A stretch of 64,000 bases of DNA, taken from the NCBI RefSeq assembly GCF_014654205.1, contig NZ_BNAW01000040.1, positions 1-64,000 on the forward strand, read 5' to 3'. This stretch comes from Amycolatopsis bullii (GTDB lineage: Bacteria; Actinomycetota; Actinomycetes; Mycobacteriales; Pseudonocardiaceae). A program made the translations under genes and the position numbers. Of the stretch, positions 1 through 8,346 are shown piece after piece; within the stretch, counting starts at the first letter, position 1; the number at the start of each line of letters is the position of its first letter. The notes below the pieces were generated by a model. The model saw only the letters and a list, made by a program, of their open reading frames with translations. It searched no databases and was not told the DNA's origin.

Positions 1-2
1 TC

Positions 3-392
3 TCGGCGTCGCGCGCCCAAGCCGACGAAGCCCTCGGCCTGCTGCGCGCCGAAATCCTCACCGAGCGCGTGATCGCGTTCGACGAGGCCTGGACGGCGCT
101 GACGCTGCACCGCGGCGCGACGGCGGCGTCCGCGGCGCGCGTCGCCGAGCTCGGCCCGCTGCGCACGCTGCGCGCGCACGACGAAACGGGCAAGGCCGGT
201 TACGTCGAAACGCTCTATGAATGGCTGCGGCACCCGGGTGACCCGCGAGCCGCGGCGCGGGAGCTGCGGATCCACCCGAACACCCTGCGGTACCGGATGC
301 GGAAGCTCCTGGAGCTGGTGCCGCTGGACCTCGACGACCCCGACGTCCGGCTGGCGCTGCTGACCCAGCTCGTCGCCCTGCGCTGGAGCTGA
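3..392 (+). CDS. PucR/CdaR-type transcriptional regulator, C-terminal part only
   Basis: The reading frame is open from the window edge, so only the last 129 residues are visible. They end in the C-terminal helix-turn-helix typical of PucR/CdaR regulators: a YVETLYEWLRH helix, then AARELRIHPNTLRYRMRKL, followed by a short leucine-rich end. In this family the HTH lies at the C-terminus and the N-terminal part senses a ligand or carries a GGDEF-like domain. The upstream part is outside the window, so ligand and target are unknown. The family call rests on the HTH motif and its terminal position. Confidence 0.8.
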   Translation, partial: SASRAQADEALGLLRAEILTERVIAFDEAWTALTLHRGATAASAARVAELGPLRTLRAHDETGKAGYVETLYEWLRHPGDPRAAARELRIHPNTLRYRMRKLLELVPLDLDDPDVRLALLTQLVALRWS

Positions 393-556
393 TGGGCCAT
401 TCGGCTCAACACCGGACCCATGCGTTAGGCCGCATGGATCGCGCCGATGGTACGGATTGTCTTTTCCAGCCGAAAGATGGTGGATAACGAAGATCGCGTG
501 CCGCATTTTCTCCTCACCACCCCGGGTAGCCGGGTCGTTGCCAGAGGAGTTCCTCC

Positions 557-1474
557 ATGAGCAGTTCGGAGCGGTTCGGTAAGGCCATCAAGCTGGGTGC
601 GGTGTCCGCGCTCTCCCTGGTCGCCCTGGTCGTCCCGGCCGCAGGAGCCGGAAGCGCCGTCGCGGCGCCGAGCGGCGACTGCTTCACCCCCACCCACGCC
701 GCGGACCGCAGCAAGGACGGCCACGCCGACACGGTGTCCCCGGCCGAGGCGGCCCGCATCGAGGCGGACATGCAGAGCAAGCTGGCCGGCAAGCGCACGG
801 CGCTGTCCGCCCAGGCGGCCGCGGTGTCGATCCCGGTGTACTTCCACGTGATCACCAGCGGCTCGGCCGGCAACCTGCCGTCGACGACGATCAGCAAGCA
901 GATCTCGGTCCTGAACAGCGCCTACGCGTCGAGCGGCTTCAGCTTCTCGCTGGTCAGCACCGACTACACGAACAACTCGACCTGGTACAACGGCATCACC
1001 GACGGCACCTCGGCCGAGCGCAACATGAAGAACGCGCTGCGCAAGGGCGGCGCGAACGCGCTGAACATCTACACGGCCAAACTCGGCGACGACCTGCTCG
1101 GCTGGGCGACGTTCCCGTCCAACTACAAGTCGCAGCCGAAGCTGGACGGCGTGGTCATCCTCGACGAGTCCCTCCCGGGCCGCTCGGCGACGAACTACAA
1201 CGAGGGCGACACGGCAACGCACGAGGTCGGCCACTGGATGGGCCTGTACCACACGTTCCAGGGCGGCTGCTCGGGTTCGGGCGACTACGTGTCGGACACC
1301 CCGGCCGAAGCCACGGCGACGTCGGGCTGCCCGGCGAGCAAGGACACCTGCTCGTCGGCGGGCGTGGACCCGGTGCACAACTTCATGGACTACAGCTACG
1401 ACAGCTGCATGTACGAGTTCACCGCGGGGCAGACCTCGCGGATGAAGAGCGCGTGGTCGGCGTACCGCGCCTGA
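557..1474 (+). CDS. Secreted zinc metalloprotease, M43 (pappalysin/ulilysin-like) family
   Basis: This 305-residue protein starts at an ATG preceded by a GAGGAG ribosome site. The N-terminus has a basic stretch and a hydrophobic segment (about residues 14-35) ending in Ala-rich cleavage-like sequence, which indicates Sec export. The catalytic zinc motif HExxHxxGxxH is complete (HEVGHWMGLYH, residues 222-232), and a Met-turn HNFMDY lies at 274-279, the layout of M43 metzincins. Several cysteines after the zinc motif probably form disulfides. Family members are extracellular endoproteases. The gene stands alone and a hairpin terminator follows. The natural substrate cannot be told. Confidence 0.9.
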   Translation: MSSSERFGKAIKLGAVSALSLVALVVPAAGAGSAVAAPSGDCFTPTHAADRSKDGHADTVSPAEAARIEADMQSKLAGKRTALSAQAAAVSIPVYFHVITSGSAGNLPSTTISKQISVLNSAYASSGFSFSLVSTDYTNNSTWYNGITDGTSAERNMKNALRKGGANALNIYTAKLGDDLLGWATFPSNYKSQPKLDGVVILDESLPGRSATNYNEGDTATHEVGHWMGLYHTFQGGCSGSGDYVSDTPAEATATSGCPASKDTCSSAGVDPVHNFMDYSYDSCMYEFTAGQTSRMKSAWSAYRA

Positions 1475-1499
1475 GTTCTCCGTCTTCCCGCGGCGGAAC

Positions 1500-1537
1500 C
1501 CGTGAAGGCCTTCTCTCTCTTGAGGAGGCCTTCACGG
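1500..1537. terminator. Hairpin terminator after the M43 protease
   Basis: An 11-bp perfect inverted repeat (CCGTGAAGGCC and GGCCTTCACGG) with a 16-nt loop lies 26 bp after the stop codon. No U tract is seen, which is common for high-GC actinobacterial terminators. It shares the GAAGGCC core with hairpins near 10,300, 19,720 and 49,450. Confidence 0.65.
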
Positions 1538-1662
1538 CTTTCCGCTGCCTGCGGATTCGCTGTCGTCTTGGGGTCCGCTTCCGCTCGGTGAACCTGCTGC
1601 TTTCGGATTCCCGACCACGGCAGGGCCGCCCCAGGACGGGCCTGCCGCCGCACTCGGACCCC

Positions 1663-1818
1663 GACCACGCCCAGCCCGCCCCACGACGGCGATCCCCATC
1701 CACATTCCCGAGCCGAGGCCCTTCCCCATCCGCTGCACCGACCACGGCCAGCCCGCCCCGCGACCGCGATCCTCGTCCGCATTCCCGAGCCGAGGCCCTT
1801 CCTCATCCGGCTGCGCCG
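1663..1818. repeat. Imperfect tandem duplication, about 77 bp, two copies
   Basis: The stretch starting GACCACGCCCAGCCCGCCCC at 1663 is repeated from 1740 with roughly a dozen substitutions. Both copies contain the string CATTCCCGAGCCGAGGCCCT. The region encodes no convincing protein in any frame; the open frames read as Pro/Arg/Ser low complexity. Confidence 0.7.
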
Positions 1819-1827
1819 ACCCAGCCG

Positions 1828-1908
1828 TCCCGGCTGTCCCGGCTGTCCCGGCGGCCCCGGCTGTTCCGGCCGCCCCGGCCGCCCCGGCTGTCCCGGCTGT
1901 CTCGGCTG
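1828..1908. repeat. 9-bp tandem repeat array (TCCCGGCTG-like), nine units
   Basis: Nine consecutive 9-mers from 1828 to 1908 match TCCCGGCTG with zero to two changes each. The tenth position runs into TCCACAAAC. The multiple-of-three period keeps frames open, but the products are simple tripeptide repeats and no start signal is evident, so I treat it as non-coding. Confidence 0.8.
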
Positions 1909-1935
1909 TCCACAAACTCCGCCGGCTGTGGACAA
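1906..1935. other. Pair of convergent DnaA-box-like 9-mers
   Basis: CTGTCCACA at 1906-1914 and TGTGGACAA at 1927-1935 face each other. The second is, on the minus strand, TTGTCCACA, the DnaA box form favoured in high-GC actinobacteria; the first differs at one position. Two boxes are too few for an origin, so they might be a DnaA-titration or regulatory site, or chance. Confidence 0.35.
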
Positions 1936-2029
1936 CCGCGGCCCCAGCCCCTCGAATCGGCAGAACTGTCGGCACCGGGCGATAGACTGAGCGGGGCTCG
2001 TCCCCCAGGGATGGGTGGGGCGCGCGATG

Positions 2030-2455
2030 TCAGGCCCGGCCGCCCGGAAAAGCCGCCTCGTAGCTGAGGTCCTTCATCGCCAGCCGCGAAGGCCGCAGGT
2101 GGACCCATACCGCGCCGACGTCCCCGTGCAGGTACTCGCGGAACCGCGGATCCCATCGCCGCTCGTCGGCCCCCAGGTACCGCACCAGCTTCCGCCGCCC
2201 CCGCGCCACGTCGAAGGGCCGCAGCTCCGCCTCCCCGCGAGCCAGCACCTGCACGACCTCCCCGGTGTCGAGCTCGCACACATCCACCGTCAAGGCGATC
2301 CGCGGCCGCGAAGCGAGCAGCGCCGGCAAGCGGGACCACGGGCCGCTGAGGATCCAGAACGCGCCGTCCTCCCACTGGTACCAGGTGGGCCGGACCGTCG
2401 GCCCGTCCGTGGCCACCCGCGCCGTGAGGGGCCGGGCCAGGAAGTCGTCGATCAT
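2030..2455 (-). CDS. Pyridoxamine 5'-phosphate oxidase-like flavin/F420-binding protein
   Basis: This 141-residue protein has the pattern of a small split-barrel PPOX protein: an N-terminal IDDFLARPLTARVAT strand, then PTWYQWEDGAFWILSG, and a later VLARGEAEL strand. Members bind FMN or coenzyme F420 and reduce or oxidise small molecules. The ATG at 2455 overlaps the stop of the upstream quinone reductase in an ATGA arrangement, so the two are translationally coupled. The reading frame continues upstream without a stop, but that part only mirrors the neighbouring genes. Substrate unknown. Confidence 0.8.
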   Translation of the reverse strand: MIDDFLARPLTARVATDGPTVRPTWYQWEDGAFWILSGPWSRLPALLASRPRIALTVDVCELDTGEVVQVLARGEAELRPFDVARGRRKLVRYLGADERRWDPRFREYLHGDVGAVWVHLRPSRLAMKDLSYEAAFPGGRA

Positions 2456-3387
2456 ACGACCAGCAACGTCTTCCCCACCGTCGTGCGCGACTCGATCGCC
2501 GCGTGGGCGTCCGCCGCCTTCTCCAGCGGGAAACGCTGGCCGATCACCGGCACCAGACTCCCCGAAGCCGCCGCGGCCAGCGCCGACTCCGTGAACGACC
2601 GCATCTCCGCCGGCGACCCGATCGAGCGCACCAGCGAGACTCCGCGCGCGGCAGCGTCCTCTTCGGACACTTCGGCCCACGAGCCGCCCGCCAGCCCGTA
2701 CACCGCCATCCGCCCGCCCGGGCGCAGCAGCCCGAACGCCGCCGTGCCGATCGGCCCGCCCACGCCGTCGAACACGACGTCCACCGGGTCCACCGAAGCC
2801 GTCCAGTCCGGCCGCAGGTAGTCGACCACCGCGTCCGCCCCCAGCACGCGTGCCACCTTCGCCGGCCCGCCCGCCGCGCCGATCACGGTGGCTCCCGCCG
2901 CCTTCGCCAGCTGGACCAGGAGGCCGCCGACGCCACCCGCCGCCGCCTCGACCAGGACTCGATCGCCCGGGCGCACGCTGGTCGCATGCACCAAGCCGGT
3001 CGCCGTCCGGCCGTCCGCGAGGAGCGCCACCGCCGCGTCGAGCGCCAGCGCGGACGGCACCTCGAACACCGCCGCCGCGTCCACCGCGACGCGCTCGGCG
3101 TACCCGCCCGAGCCGCCCGTCGACGTGACCACCCGCTGCCCGGCCAGCCCCGGGTCCACCCCGGTGCCGACCGCGCTGATCACGCCGCCGACGCCGTTGC
3201 CGGGGATCACCGGCAGCGCCGCCCGGAACGGCCCCGGCGCCCCCGCCCGGAACTGCGTCTCGACGAACGTGGTGTTCGCGAACGCCACTTCCACCAGCAC
3301 TTGCCCCGGCCCGGGCACCGGATCCGGCGCCTCTCCCGGGACGAGGACTTCCGGACCACCGAACTCTCTCAACCACACCGCTCGCAT
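2452..3387 (-). CDS. Zinc-type alcohol dehydrogenase-like / NADPH:quinone oxidoreductase (MDR family)
   Basis: The 311-residue product begins MRAVWLREFGGPEVL, the usual start of quinone-reductase-like MDR proteins; a longer start at 3408 (TTG) is less likely. A GroES-like domain occupies about residues 1-120 and a Rossmann domain follows with VLVEAAAGGVGGLLVQLAKA near residue 140-160, which is the NADPH-binding AAxGGVG motif. No structural zinc-binding cysteine cluster is seen, as expected for the zinc-free quinone reductase branch. It probably reduces quinones or enones with NADPH and is co-transcribed with the PPOX gene downstream. Confidence 0.85.
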   Translation of the reverse strand: MRAVWLREFGGPEVLVPGEAPDPVPGPGQVLVEVAFANTTFVETQFRAGAPGPFRAALPVIPGNGVGGVISAVGTGVDPGLAGQRVVTSTGGSGGYAERVAVDAAAVFEVPSALALDAAVALLADGRTATGLVHATSVRPGDRVLVEAAAGGVGGLLVQLAKAAGATVIGAAGGPAKVARVLGADAVVDYLRPDWTASVDPVDVVFDGVGGPIGTAAFGLLRPGGRMAVYGLAGGSWAEVSEEDAAARGVSLVRSIGSPAEMRSFTESALAAAASGSLVPVIGQRFPLEKAADAHAAIESRTTVGKTLLVV

Positions 3388-3559
3388 TCCGCAACGCTGC
3401 AACTTCAAGTGAAGTCGAGGTCAAGGGCCTTGTCCGCCCAGCACCACGAATACCGCTCAGAACTGTCCGTACAGCACGATGACACCGCCGTCCGGGTGGT
3501 TCACCGTGAGTGGCAACACCGCACCGATTCCGGACGCAGACCGACCCAGGAGGCCGACC

Positions 3560-4675
3560 GTGCGTATCGCCGTTCCCCGTGAGATCAAGAAGCACGAATA
3601 CCGGGTCGCGCTGACCCCGGCCGGGGTGCACGAGCTGGCCGGCCGCGGGCACGACGTCTTCGTCGAGACCGGCGCCGGGGTGGGTTCGTCCATCACCGAC
3701 GAGGAGTACGTCGCCGCCGGCGCGAAGATCCTCGCCACCGCCGACGAGACCTGGGCCGAGGGCGAACTCGTCCTCAAGGTCAAGGAACCCATCGCCGAGG
3801 AGTACGGCCGGCTCCGGCGCGACCAGGTCCTCTTCACCTACCTGCACATCGCCGCCGACCGGCCGCTGACCGACGCGCTGCTCGCCGCGGGCACCACCGC
3901 GATCGCCTACGAGACGGTGCAGACCGCGAACGGCGCCCTCCCGCTGCTCGCCCCGATGTCCGAGGTCGCGGGCCGGCTGGCCCCGCAGGTCGGCGCGTTC
4001 TCGCTGATGAAGCCCAGCGGTGGCCGCGGGGTGCTGCCCGGAGGCATCCCCGGCGTGCACCCGGCCCGCGTGGTCGTCATCGGCGGCGGGGTCGCCGGCC
4101 TCAACGCCGCCCGCGTCGCGCTCGGCCTCGGCTCCGACGTCGAGATCCTGGACACGAACGTCGACCGCCTCCGCCAGATCGACAACGACTTCGGCGGCCG
4201 CATCCGCACGGTGACGTCGAACCGGCTCTCGGTCGAGGAGTCCGTGCTGCAGGCCGACCTGGTCATCGGCGCGGTGCTCGTGCCCGGCGCGAAGGCGCCG
4301 AAGCTGGTCTCGAACGACCTGGTCGCCCGCATGAAGCCGGGCAGCGTGCTCGTCGACATCGCGATCGACCAGGGCGGCTGCTTCGCCGACTCGCGCCCGA
4401 CCACGCACGACGAGCCGACCTACACCGTGCACGAGTCGGTCTTCTACTGCGTGGCGAACATGCCGGGCGCGGTGCCCCGGACGTCGACCTACGGCCTCAC
4501 GAACGTCACCCTGCCGTACGCGGTCCAGCTGGCCGAGCACGGCTGGAAGGCCGCGCTGCAGGCCGACGCCGCGCTGGCCAAGGGTCTCAACACGCACGAC
4601 GGCGCCCTCACGAACGGCCCGGTCGCGGTGGCCCACGACCTGCCGCACACGCCGCTGGACACCGTCCTCGCCTGA
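3560..4675 (+). CDS. ald: Alanine dehydrogenase
   Basis: This 371-residue enzyme catalyses the reversible NAD-dependent deamination of L-alanine to pyruvate and ammonium. The start is the GTG at 3560, seven bases after an AGGAGG site; it gives the canonical start VRIAVPREIKKHEYRVALTP. The catalytic-domain signature KVKEP and the conserved histidine in FTYLHIAADR are present. The NAD-binding GGGVAG is near residue 175 and the C-terminal MPGAVPRTSTYGLTN segment matches the family. Length is standard. It converges tail to tail with the acyltransferase, with only one base between the stop codons. Confidence 0.96.
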   Translation: MRIAVPREIKKHEYRVALTPAGVHELAGRGHDVFVETGAGVGSSITDEEYVAAGAKILATADETWAEGELVLKVKEPIAEEYGRLRRDQVLFTYLHIAADRPLTDALLAAGTTAIAYETVQTANGALPLLAPMSEVAGRLAPQVGAFSLMKPSGGRGVLPGGIPGVHPARVVVIGGGVAGLNAARVALGLGSDVEILDTNVDRLRQIDNDFGGRIRTVTSNRLSVEESVLQADLVIGAVLVPGAKAPKLVSNDLVARMKPGSVLVDIAIDQGGCFADSRPTTHDEPTYTVHESVFYCVANMPGAVPRTSTYGLTNVTLPYAVQLAEHGWKAALQADAALAKGLNTHDGALTNGPVAVAHDLPHTPLDTVLA

Positions 4676-4676
4676 G

Positions 4677-5792
4677 CTATTCCGCCCGAGCGGGCTCCTG
4701 CCGCACCGCGGCAGGGGCCCGCTCCCCTTTCTCCAGCAGCCGCCGCCCGAAGGCGATCGAAGGCAGCTCCACCCATCGCCGCAGCCCGCAGGCGAAGAGC
4801 AGCGCGACGGCGGAGGTCGCGACGGCCTTGCCCAGCCCGGTCGGCAGGACCAGGCCGGTCACACCCGCCGCCCCGGTCTGAGCCAGGTAGAGCGCGTACG
4901 ACCGGTCACCGACGAACTTCAGCGGACGGCTCGAGAGCACCCGCCGGACCGGACCCCGCGCGAGCACGGCCACGAGCAGCAGCGCCGAACCCGCCGCGTA
5001 GACCGGGACGACGAACGGCCAGTGCCCGCCGAAGAACTGCCCGAGCGGCTTGACCGACAGCTGCAGCACGCCGAATCCGAGCGCCACCAGCACCGCCGCG
5101 GCCGGGCTGGTCAGCGGCCGGAACACGGCGAACCCGCGCGGGTGGTGCAGCGCCAGCCCGAGCAGGCAGCCGACGACCAGCGAGCAGTAGTGCACGCTGA
5201 GCTCGGCCCACCGCTGCGACGGCGCGAGCGGCAACGCTCCGAAGAGGACACCGGTCACCACACCCCCGGCGATCAGCAGGCGCAGCGCGGTCCTGCCGGT
5301 ACGGGCGAACGACGTCAGCACGAGCAGGGCGGGCCAGACGAGGTAGAACTTCTCCTCCACGCCCAGCGACCACGACGTCGGGTACGGGGTGTTGTAGTCC
5401 ACGAGCTCGTTGCCGAAGACCAGGTAGAACGGCATCGCGTCGGCGAGCCGGCTGCTCCGGTACGCCCCGGCGAGCGTGACGGCCAGCGCCGTCAGGCCCA
5501 GCAGCAGGAAGTACACCGGCATGATCCGGAAGACGCGGCGGACGTAGAAGCCGCGCAGCGAAACCCGGCCGGCGGAGGCCTCTTCGCGCAGCGCCAGCGT
5601 GGTGATCAGGAAGCCGGACAGCACGAAGAACAGCTGGACGGCGATCCAGCCCTGCAGCCGGTCGACGACCGGGCCGCCGTAGTGGAAGAACACGACGGCC
5701 AGCGCGGCGAGCGCCCGCACGCCGGTCAGGCCGGGAAACCACGACGAAGCCCGGTATTCGGCGTGGTCGAGAGGTCGCCAGGAGATCTTCAT
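4677..5792 (-). CDS. Membrane acyltransferase (acyltransferase 3 family)
   Basis: The 371-residue protein has an Acyl_transf_3 pattern: an early LTGVRALAALAVVFFHYG segment with the conserved arginine and histidine, then VQLFFVLSGFLI, SWSLGVEEKFYLVWPALL and about ten hydrophobic segments. These integral membrane enzymes O-acylate sugars, peptidoglycan or secondary metabolites from the cytoplasmic acyl-CoA pool. It lies 45 bp after the histidine kinase gene on the same strand and could belong to that operon, suggesting an envelope-modification response. The acceptor cannot be inferred. Confidence 0.88.
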   Translation of the reverse strand: MKISWRPLDHAEYRASSWFPGLTGVRALAALAVVFFHYGGPVVDRLQGWIAVQLFFVLSGFLITTLALREEASAGRVSLRGFYVRRVFRIMPVYFLLLGLTALAVTLAGAYRSSRLADAMPFYLVFGNELVDYNTPYPTSWSLGVEEKFYLVWPALLVLTSFARTGRTALRLLIAGGVVTGVLFGALPLAPSQRWAELSVHYCSLVVGCLLGLALHHPRGFAVFRPLTSPAAAVLVALGFGVLQLSVKPLGQFFGGHWPFVVPVYAAGSALLLVAVLARGPVRRVLSSRPLKFVGDRSYALYLAQTGAAGVTGLVLPTGLGKAVATSAVALLFACGLRRWVELPSIAFGRRLLEKGERAPAAVRQEPARAE

Positions 5793-5837
5793 GCCCGCAG
5801 CGTCGATCTTGGTCGCTGAACCGGGCCTGAAGCCGGC

Positions 5838-7196
5838 TTAAGACGTCTTCAGCTCCGGCAGCCGGACGACGAACCGGCTGCGGCCCTCGACCGCCGCCGT
5901 GCCGCCGTGGGCGCGGGCGATGTCGGCGACGATCGCCAGGCCCAGTCCGGAGCCGCCCTCGTCGCGGTCGCGGGCGTCGTCCAGCCGGACGAAGCGGTCG
6001 AAGACCCGCTCGCGGTCGGCTTCCGGGATGCCCGGGCCGTCGTCGTCGACCGTCAGCACCGCCTGTCCGTCCACAGCGGACACCGTGACGGCGACGCGGG
6101 AGACGGCGTGCCGCTGCGCGTTGTCGACGAGGTTGCGGACCAGCCGTTCCAGCCGCGACCGGTGGCCGCGCACCGACGGCGTCCCGGTGACCTCGACGTC
6201 GACGCCGCTGCGGCCGGCCACCACCGCACCGACCACTTCGGACAGTGCGACCGGCTTCAGCCGATCGGGGCCCGCGTGGTCGAGCTTGCCGAGCAGCACC
6301 AGGTCGGCGACGAGGTCCTGCAGCCGGGTGACGTCGAGCAGCGCGTTCTCGCAGGACTGCCGCCAGTCGAGCCGGTCGGGGTGGGCCAGGAGCACCTCGA
6401 GCTGGGTCCGCAACGACGCGAGCGGGGTGCGCAGCTCGTGCGACGCGTCGGAGGTGAACCGGCTCTGCCGGGTGACGGCCTCCTCGAGCCGGGCGAGCAT
6501 GGTGTTCATCGTCCCGGCCAGCCGCGCGATCTCGTCGCCAGTGCGCGGGTCTGGGACGCGGCGGCCGAGGTCGTGTGCGCCGATCTCGGCGACCTCGCCG
6601 CGGATGGCTTCCACCGGGCGCAGCGACCGGCGGACGGCGAACCACGCGATGACGCCGATGAGCAGCGCGACCGCGGGCACACCGAAGGTGAGCGCGGTGC
6701 GGACGGAATCGACCGCCGCCAGCCCCTCCGGATCGAGCTGCACACCGGCGAACACGTCGTACTTGCTGTCGCCGCTGACGTCGTGGACGACGTGCAGGGT
6801 CAGGTCGTCGTCGAGCCCGCGCAGCTCGGGCGCACAGCCGACGGTCGCCAGTGCGGACCGGTCGTATTGGTAGGGCCGCAGGGTGACTTCGGTGTCGTAG
6901 GCGGCCAGCGTCGCTTCGCGCAGCACCGGGCAGGACGCGACCGACGCACCCTGCTTGTCTTTGACCTCGTAGATCGAGTCGCGGACGAGGAGGGCGAGGT
7001 CGGCGGGCCGGGCGCCGGTGTTCAGGAGCTGGACGATGGCGTCGGCGTGGGCGTCGGCGAGCTGGATGGCGGTGTTCTCGAGGCGGCTGCGTGCTTGGAG
7101 GACGAACCACACGGACACCGCCCCGAGCGCCACGGCCGACGCGGCGAAGGCCGTGACCGCGACGCGGAACCGGGTGGAGCGCCGGAAGTCAGGCAC
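5838..7196 (-). CDS. Sensor histidine kinase
   Basis: This 452-residue kinase has a transmembrane helix near residues 10-34, an extracytoplasmic domain of about 135 residues with two or three cysteines, a second helix near 172-193, a HAMP region, the H-box SHELRTPLASLR with the phospho-accepting His253, and an HATPase domain with N-box NLVDNAQRHA and G-boxes DDDGPGIPE and GGSGLGLAI. The GTG start overlaps the response-regulator stop by 8 bp, so kinase and regulator are coupled. The signal is unknown. The architecture fits OmpR-type actinobacterial kinases such as CutS/TcrY-like proteins. Confidence 0.92.
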   Translation of the reverse strand: MPDFRRSTRFRVAVTAFAASAVALGAVSVWFVLQARSRLENTAIQLADAHADAIVQLLNTGARPADLALLVRDSIYEVKDKQGASVASCPVLREATLAAYDTEVTLRPYQYDRSALATVGCAPELRGLDDDLTLHVVHDVSGDSKYDVFAGVQLDPEGLAAVDSVRTALTFGVPAVALLIGVIAWFAVRRSLRPVEAIRGEVAEIGAHDLGRRVPDPRTGDEIARLAGTMNTMLARLEEAVTRQSRFTSDASHELRTPLASLRTQLEVLLAHPDRLDWRQSCENALLDVTRLQDLVADLVLLGKLDHAGPDRLKPVALSEVVGAVVAGRSGVDVEVTGTPSVRGHRSRLERLVRNLVDNAQRHAVSRVAVTVSAVDGQAVLTVDDDGPGIPEADRERVFDRFVRLDDARDRDEGGSGLGLAIVADIARAHGGTAAVEGRSRFVVRLPELKTS

Positions 7197-7866
7197 CCGC
7201 GGTCACCACGTGGTAACCGGCACCGCGGACGGTCCGGATGGTCTCGGCCCCGAAGGGGACGTCGATCTTGCGCCGCAGCGCGCTGACGTGCACTTCCACC
7301 AGGTTGGCGGTCGCGGTAGCGGCGAAGTCCCAGAGGTTGTCGAGCAGTTCGGCCTTGGTGACGACCTGTCCGGGCCGTTGCATGAGGTAGGCGAGGAGGG
7401 CGAATTCCTTGCCGGTGAGGGTGATGTCGGCGGTGCCGCGCCGGCAGGTCCGGCTGGCCTGGTCGAGCTCGAGGTCCCCCAGTTTGAGGACGCCCGGACG
7501 GGTGGCGCCGCCCCGCCGGATGAGCGCGCGCAGCCGGGAAAGCAGGACGCCGTAGGAGAAGGGCTTGGGCAGGAAGTCGTCGGCCCCGGTGTCGAGGGCC
7601 TCGATCTCGTCGTCCTCGCCGTCTTTGGCGGTGAGCATGAGGATGGGGGTGGTGTTCCCCTGGTCCCGCAGCCGGCGGCAGACGCGGTAGCCGTTCAGCC
7701 CGGGCAGCATGATGTCCAGCACGATGGCGGCGTAGGGCTGGTCGGAGGCGTACCAGAGAGCATCCCGCCCGTTGTGGGCAACATCAACGGCGTACCCCTC
7801 GGCACTCAGCCCGGCCCGCAGCGCCTCGGCCAGCCGCCGTTCATCTTCCACGAGCAAGATCCGCAC
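7189..7866 (-). CDS. OmpR/PhoB-family response regulator
   Basis: The chosen GTG start at 7866 gives VRILLVEDERRLAEALRAGL, aligning with the family; an in-frame ATG at 7896 would add ten residues with no better ribosome site. The receiver domain has the acidic pair E7/D8, the phospho-acceptor D51 in IVLDIMLPG, and a KPF lysine. A winged-helix effector domain follows with LTGKEFALLAYLMQRPGQVV and ends near RTVRGAGYHVV. It is the partner of the downstream kinase (8-bp gene overlap) and probably controls the adjoining acyltransferase as well. Predicted targets cannot be read from the sequence. Confidence 0.93.
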   Translation of the reverse strand: MRILLVEDERRLAEALRAGLSAEGYAVDVAHNGRDALWYASDQPYAAIVLDIMLPGLNGYRVCRRLRDQGNTTPILMLTAKDGEDDEIEALDTGADDFLPKPFSYGVLLSRLRALIRRGGATRPGVLKLGDLELDQASRTCRRGTADITLTGKEFALLAYLMQRPGQVVTKAELLDNLWDFAATATANLVEVHVSALRRKIDVPFGAETIRTVRGAGYHVVTAGA

Positions 7867-8346
7867 CGCGCCACGATGCCACACCCCACCAGCCATAACC
7901 GAAACCCGACCACAACCACAACCCGAACCCCTAGCCCCAGCCGGGGACACCAGGCCGCGGCAGAGCTGGAAGCCGAGCAAGAGGCACCGTGGGGGTCCGG
8001 GGGGCTCGGCCCCCCGGGAGATACGACGAAGTCGACATGAGCGGCGAAGCCGCGATGCAGAGACGAAGGGGCGACCCGCTCAACCAGCCTGGGGGTCACT
8101 GGGAGCGGGCCGCCGATACCTAGCTTAGAGGGCTTCCGCGGACTTTGCGCCACCGGGTCGGCAAGTCGCACGAATTCTTTACCAAGTTGATCTGGCGGGC
8201 CTCGCGAATCCTCTGGTCAGCGCCCCCGGAGCCGGTACCGGCCGGTAGCGGAAAGTGACGAAGGTCGCTCTCGGGCGTTCCGTGCGCGCGAGCGCCGCCG
8301 GTAGGGCAGGATGACGCCGCATCAGCGGGGAACGTTAGGGGACGGT
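7867..8346. other. 480-bp intergenic region with a G-rich/C-rich hairpin
   Basis: No gene is supported here. It is the divergent control region of the two-component system and the ABC-2 transporter. It contains a hairpin (GGGGGG-CTCG-GCCCCCC core near 7995-8015) of a kind widely dispersed in Pseudonocardiaceae, followed by a CGAAGTCGACATGAGCGGCGAA-like stretch also reminiscent of dispersed intergenic sequence, and an AT-richer section at 8110-8200 that may hold promoters. Confidence 0.4.

Noticed and set aside
2456..4648. PPOX gene extended upstream to 4648
   Set aside because: The frame crosses the quinone reductase and alanine dehydrogenase genes; the ATGA overlap at 2452-2455 sets the real start.
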